NCBI RefSeq assembly: GCF_002234675.1
Contig: NC_019866.2
Span: forward strand, 8,213,261 to 8,277,260
DNA: 64,000 nt
Source of the DNA: Oryzias latipes
Lineage: Eukaryota; Chordata; Actinopteri; Beloniformes; Adrianichthyidae
Direction of reading: 5' to 3'
Under the pieces are notes generated by a model. It had not been told where the DNA came from. It saw only the letters and a program-made list of their open reading frames with translations, and made no database searches. This document shows, in pieces, positions 40,501-64,000 of the stretch. The number at the start of each line of letters is the position of its first letter. Within the stretch, counting starts at the first letter, position 1. The translations under genes and the position numbers were made by a program.

Positions 40501-43457
40501 GCGCAGAGGAGAGCAGTACAGTATGTGAGGGAAGGTGGGAGAGAAAGATGGGGAATGTGGAGGAAGAAAGGCAAAAGGAGAGGCGGAGAGGAGGGGGGGG
40601 ACCCGGCTGAGACTTTCAGATGGAAACTTTTGGAATGAGGACAACGCATGAGGTCTCAGATTCGGACGAAACCAAGACACCACTCCTGACGCCAGAATTA
40701 AGTCTGCTTCTTTTATCGCAGAGAAAAACATCAAAAAAGATCCCAAAGAGGACTGCAGGCTCCCCCTCACAGTAAATATAGTTTGAGAGGAGGCTCTTTC
40801 TCAGGGACGATAAAAAGGAGCCGCCCTGAAGAAGTTTACCAGCATTTGTGTATTCCTCTCCCATAAATAGACACTTTGTCCAACTAAAATAAAACCCATT
40901 GTTGAGCTGTTTTCAGATGTTCACATAAACCTCATCCAGCTGCATGTGAGTCTCTACACTGTGAAGCACGAAAGGCTTCATTTATACACAACCTGACTTT
41001 ATCAGAACTCAGTTGATTGACTGTTTACAATAGTAAAAGGACTTTCACCAAGAGTTCTAAATGATCTCATATGGTCCTACAGAGCTTCCACTGGGATGTG
41101 TGTGTGTTTTTTTTACCATTATGGCTTTAAAAATGAGGACAGAATGGATGTCACCTCCAGAGACTCCTTCAGCCTGTTTTCACAATAAAGATATGGAAGA
41201 GGAGATGGTTCATGGACTGGACGGCTCTCCTGACTGCAACTGGTCATTGTGCTGACCTCCAACAGGAAACCGAGCCGAGGTGGGGCTAAGCAGCGAGGAG
41301 CGGCACCGGAAAAAGGACACGCAAAAGCACAGACGCACACACAGAAACAAGTTGGGGGGAAAAAAAATCTTGAGGAGTTGTGGAGGTGGGGATTCGAACT
41401 AATGAAGCAGGGAGGAAAATGTGACAAACAGAAAGAATGTTGGGGTTAAAAAGCAGGTCAGCGTGTGTTGGGGTTCCTCAGAGCATGAACCAATCAAACT
41501 GCATTTTTAAAGAGCCTTATTGACCCAATCTAAAGGCTCCTATCAATTATTTCCCTATTTAGAGAAGCCTGTTGATCAAAACAAGAGCTTACAGGCCCAG
41601 CATGGACAGGGCTGATTTGGGGCTTTTCTTAGTCATTAAGAGATTACTGAGATTACTCAGGAAAATAACCAATTTACTCTATTTGGGATTTGGGATCTCT
41701 TTTAGGATCTGTCAAGTATATTTTTGTTAATCATCAGAGATGCACAGAAGTAGTATTATCCTGCTTTCTTGGTCGCTGGGATTACCAGCAGGGTCATCAC
41801 TTTATCCTAATCCCTCTTTAGCTCAAAAAAACGTTTCTACTGGAACTGAAATCTAGCAAAACAACGATAAACGGTCTAAAAAAGGGCTCAGTTACAACAT
41901 TTAGGAGTCATAGCGATTATAGATGTCAGTCACTGTGCTCCTAAATTGTCCAGAAGAATGTCATCAGCAGACAGGTCTTCCTGTGAAAGTTCAGGACATA
42001 ATTTGATTAGTTCTTTAAGTGCCCGGCGTGTGGCCCGGTGTGCAAATGGAGTTTATAGCCCCACATTCCATTACAGCACCCCTGGGTCCAAATGAGACAA
42101 TCACATTCGGATTCTCAAATTGCAGGATAGAGGACTCTCGTGTTGTTGGACGAAATTCCAGAACATCCCTCTTAGCAACACAAAGAGACGACTTTCAATT
42201 AAAGCATAACAGCTCATTAAAGCCACACTAACACAATGCTTTTATGGAGTCGGAACACTGAAGCTGCACAATATAAAGTATCTGCTGCTGCAAACTAGTT
42301 GAGGGGACTTAGTAGAGTCAGCAAGTCATTATACAACAGCAGGACAGTGAAGTATTGTATGATGAAGGGTAACTGGGTGATGAATACACCCCCGCAGCCT
42401 GCCAATGTCTGGATGATCTCCATGAAAACAACATCTCATGTGTTTTCTCGTGAACCTGAGCAATTAATTATTACATTTTCTGTCACAAAAAATGTTTAAT
42501 TGGGCATTACAGTTCAATTTGATAAAAATATTAAAATGTTAAGGTTTTATATTTAAAAATAAAAACAATGTTTACCCAGGTCTGACCAACAGCTTCACCC
42601 CTTTGGCTTCAGCCAGCGAGACCAGCAGCTGAGAGGGCAAGAAGCGCCGAGCAAACATCTGGAAGTAATGAAAAGTTGCAGGATGGATGGGACCCACCCT
42701 CTCCCAAGAGTCCCAATTGAGTTTTTGGGGCTTTTAATGAGATTAAAAAACGCTGGAATGTTGCGACATGTGCAACAATAAAAAAGGGACGCTTCCAAGC
42801 CGTGCGTAAACAAGCCGAAATGCGCAATGGAGGAGGTGACGGTAAAAGTTAGGATGATGAGAGCACTGATCAGAGAGAAAAGTTCAGATTTACTTTCCAT
42901 GAGGCATTATGTGAGACGGTAGGAGCTTTTCCTCACGATTGTATGATGGAAAGAAGGTTTTCCAGGTGGATGACTAAAGATCTATGAATGTGGCCACCCG
43001 GTTGGAGAAATGACACGCGCTTTTACATCACGTGGAAATATTAGAAAGAGCGATTATTGAATGAGGTTATAAATAAACGGCGCTCCTTGCCTCCGATGAT
43101 GCTCTGAACAAAAAAGGCGCACCGGAGAAGCGACCATCACCATGAGACTCACTTCCTCTAAAGGTCCAAAGATGAGAATGTGACGTCACTAAACACAGTT
43201 GATCGGAACTAAATCTTTAGTTTTAAGGATATAACATCATTTGAGGCTATTTAACGCTTTAACGATGCGTTACTTCGGACAGAACTGACCGGAGGAATGG
43301 GATTGGGAAGGACCGACGGTCCACAAAGAAGTCCCCGCTAAAGAAGCGTCGTCTGTCTGAGGCGCGATGGAAATCTAGAAAAAAAGATCCACGCATTTTT
43401 GTCCCGCACGCTGCGTTTCCTCGCACAGAGGAGACGTAACTTAATAGCTACTCTTAC

Positions 43458-43545
43458 CTTCCTTCTGGGAATCCTTTCAGCCTTCTCGGCCCAGGAGCGC
43501 TCACTGACAGACAGAGACAAAAACACCGCAGCCGAGATGCTGCGG
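43458..43545 (-). other. kank2: kank2 non-coding first exon and core promoter (predicted)
   Basis: On the minus strand a GC-rich stretch with CCCTTTAAGAGG (about 43570-43559) precedes an exon-like block ending in a strong donor, AGAAGGAAG then GTAAGAG, at 43458/43457. It has no ATG-led coding match, fitting a 5' UTR exon spliced to 36215. The transcript start is estimated, not seen. Confidence 0.55.
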
Positions 43546-43599
43546 GCCCCTCCCGCACCTCTTAAAGGGCCAGCAGCATTCAGGAGCCCCGCTATTCAT

Positions 43600-45501
43600 C
43601 TCAGACAGGGTCGGCTCAGTCACAAAGAAATAAAAATTTAAAAAAGGCCTTCTGTGACCTCGAAAACATTCAAGAATGTTAACCATCAACTAATTCTCTT
43701 TAATTAAAAAAAAGCAAATTAAAAATTTTAAGCTTTTATTTTAGAAACCAAATTAATTGGAACTTAAGGTGGTAAAAATGAAATAATAGCAGATATATAA
43801 CAATTAATGAGACACAGGCAAGGTTCAATGTAACTATAATGATGAAGAAAGACAAAAATATTTCATTTGTGGTGTAGAATTTGTTTGAATTCTCGAAATT
43901 AGGTAATAATTTAGTAATATCAACTATACGGTTTAAACATGCAGAACCTAAAAGGAATTTTCTGCTTTTAAAGTTAGTTTTTTTTTTTTGTTTGCTCATT
44001 TTGGATGGCAGCAAAAACAAATATTTAAAAAAGGAGTAAAAATTGACTCCTTGGGTTCTCCAGGGTCAAATCAGACAAGTTCCTGAGCTCAAGTTATAGT
44101 CAAAAAGTTTGATTTAAGGTATCTGACATTTTTTCTGTTTGATGTTATATTAAATTCAAAAATGTTTTCTTATGATGTTCTTGTTTTTCCAAAAACTATT
44201 AGAAATAAATCCTCAGAGCATCTTCTATTATGAATAGTTTGTCAAATTGTTTCATTTTTCAAACATCTAAAAGAATCTGCAGGCAAAAGAATAAGGCAAA
44301 CAGTAATATATTTGAGCTGAAACAAGTAAATTCAATTCAGTATTTGAAGGTTTGGGCATGGATTCAAAGTTTAAACTGCAACAATAATCACAAGCTGTTT
44401 CCATGTGAATCCCATCAGTGACACTGATATCTGAATGTGTCATCAGGATGTAGATGAATTACCACACATACAGCGGTTCGGTCTCGAACCAGGTTTGTTT
44501 TAATAAAAGACAGTGTAAATAAATAAAAAAGTAAAAAAAGAACATTTCTTTTACTTTGTAAAATAACAAAAGTTTAGTGGTGTTACTGTGCCGTAGTTTG
44601 GTTTACAATAGTGCAATCGGATAGATACAGCAGTTAAAAAATAATGCAAATATTCAACATGCACAAAACATTTGGAGTGCTTCGTTTTTGTAGATTACCT
44701 ACAGACAAACAGTTGCCGATAATAAATCCCACAGCTTTAACAAGTTCAAGCCAGAACTTCAGTGATAAATGTTTGACGTGACTGCTGTTTTTTAGTTTCA
44801 CAGTTATATATATGTACAAAAAAAAAGACTTTTCAGCCCATTTGTTTTAACTTTTGCCCTTATTAGAAAACCACGAGGTCAGCAACTCACAAAAGAAGCC
44901 AACAACACCCTACTTTGTACTACAAATGAGGAATGCTCAGATAAAAGTTACAACTTCAAGGAGGAGGAATGTCAGATATTTGGTCTGCTGACAATAAAAT
45001 AAAACAAAACAAAAAAAATTGGACTAACTATTAAGGGCAATAGCCTAAAAAAAAAACATCAAAGAACATCTTGCAAACAGATTGAAAAAAGAAATGCAAC
45101 TCAAATTAATTTGACAGTAAATGTTTGGTGTTGCACTCTGATAAAAACTCAAGTTAAAGCCAAGATCCAGCTCAGAGAGATTACTTTGGGTCTTCTCAGA
45201 GTGGATTACTTTGGAAAGCTTTAGCTTTTTTTTTTTTTTTTGAACGCAGCCTCTTAGGAACTTCGTTTCAAGTGACAATGTTTACCAGGCAGATAAGCTT
45301 CCAGTATAAACAGTTGAGATTTTTTCCTACAGAGTTAACAGTGGTGGTGATGGGGGAGACAGTACAGCAGGGGAAAGAGGTGACAACTAGCTGTGTGTGT
45401 GTGTGTGTCTGTAACAGTTGGTGTGCAGGGCAGCTGGGAGGGGGAGCAGACGGTTGGAGTCGGTGGTTGTTGCTCTGCGCAGTTTCCCAGTTTGGTGCAG
45501 A
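43600..45501. other. Intergenic / dock6 3' UTR region
   Basis: AT-rich DNA between the kank2 promoter and the last dock6 exon. Part of it must be the dock6 3' UTR, but no clear minus-strand AATAAA close to the stop was found. Includes a short TG repeat at about 45392-45408. Confidence 0.45.

Positions 45502-64000
<18,499 letters not shown>

Larger units (their letters stand above)
36216..43457 (-). other. kank2: Large first intron of kank2
   Basis: About 7.2 kb. It contains two long poly-C runs, a partial TTAA-type miniature element (about 36610-36708) and no convincing gene. Several short open frames lack splice context or similarity. The right end (42.6-43.4 kb) is GC-richer and may hold promoter-linked sequence. 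Confidence 0.5.

Noticed and set aside
42595-42900. Minus-strand open frame of 101 codons with a hydrophobic start
   Set aside because: It lies in the kank2 first intron, with no splice partner, no recognised family and no promoter; probably chance.

Overview
This window is teleost fish DNA, most likely from a percomorph such as medaka (Oryzias) or a relative. It is AT-rich and intron-bearing. It holds a mixed alpha/beta globin cluster followed by kank2 and dock6, an arrangement I recall for the fish globin locus that is flanked on its other side by mpg and nprl3. All gene models were read by hand from splice sites and reading frames. No database search was possible.

Layout. Bases 1-27100 carry eight globin genes, each with three exons: beta1 (+), beta2 (-), alpha3 (+), alpha4 (-), beta5 (-), alpha6 (-), beta7 (+) and alpha8 (-). 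All eight splice to open frames. Two alpha/beta pairs are head to head (beta2/alpha3 and alpha6/beta7) and share short intergenic promoters. Alpha and beta promoters have different, recurring layouts. The alpha type has a GATA site, then a GGGTGTGTCT-type CACCC box, then a TATA box. The beta type has a GGAGGAG motif shortly before TTTAAAAG. Beta5 is highly diverged, lacks that promoter layout and uses a GC splice donor. Alpha6 and alpha8 are almost identical from start to stop codon, introns included, but differ just outside, which suggests gene conversion. A whole-looking Ty3/gypsy chromovirus of the Tf1/sushi type (8762-14153) sits between alpha3 and alpha4. It has matching 526-bp LTRs and a 5-bp target duplication. 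It is followed by older L2-type and RTE LINE fragments and microsatellites.

Bases 27100-31280 are intergenic, with a candidate erythroid element next to alpha8. kank2 runs on the minus strand from 43.5 kb (non-coding first exon) to 31.3 kb. dock6 runs on the minus strand from beyond the right edge to 45.5 kb. I resolved 45 exons of it in the window (44 plus an alternative terminal exon), coding for 1934 residues.

Inside one dock6 intron, on the opposite strand, lies a complete four-exon gene for a 196-residue secreted coiled-coil protein. Its size, its N-terminal motif and its nested position match mammalian ANGPTL8, the lipoprotein-lipase regulator nested in human DOCK6. Several copies of a small inverted-repeat element with TTAA ends are scattered through the kank2 and dock6 introns. 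The globins make haemoglobin in red cells. kank2 (adhesion and cytoskeleton), dock6 (Rac/Cdc42 activation) and angptl8 (lipid handling) are neighbours by ancient synteny and share no pathway with the globins.
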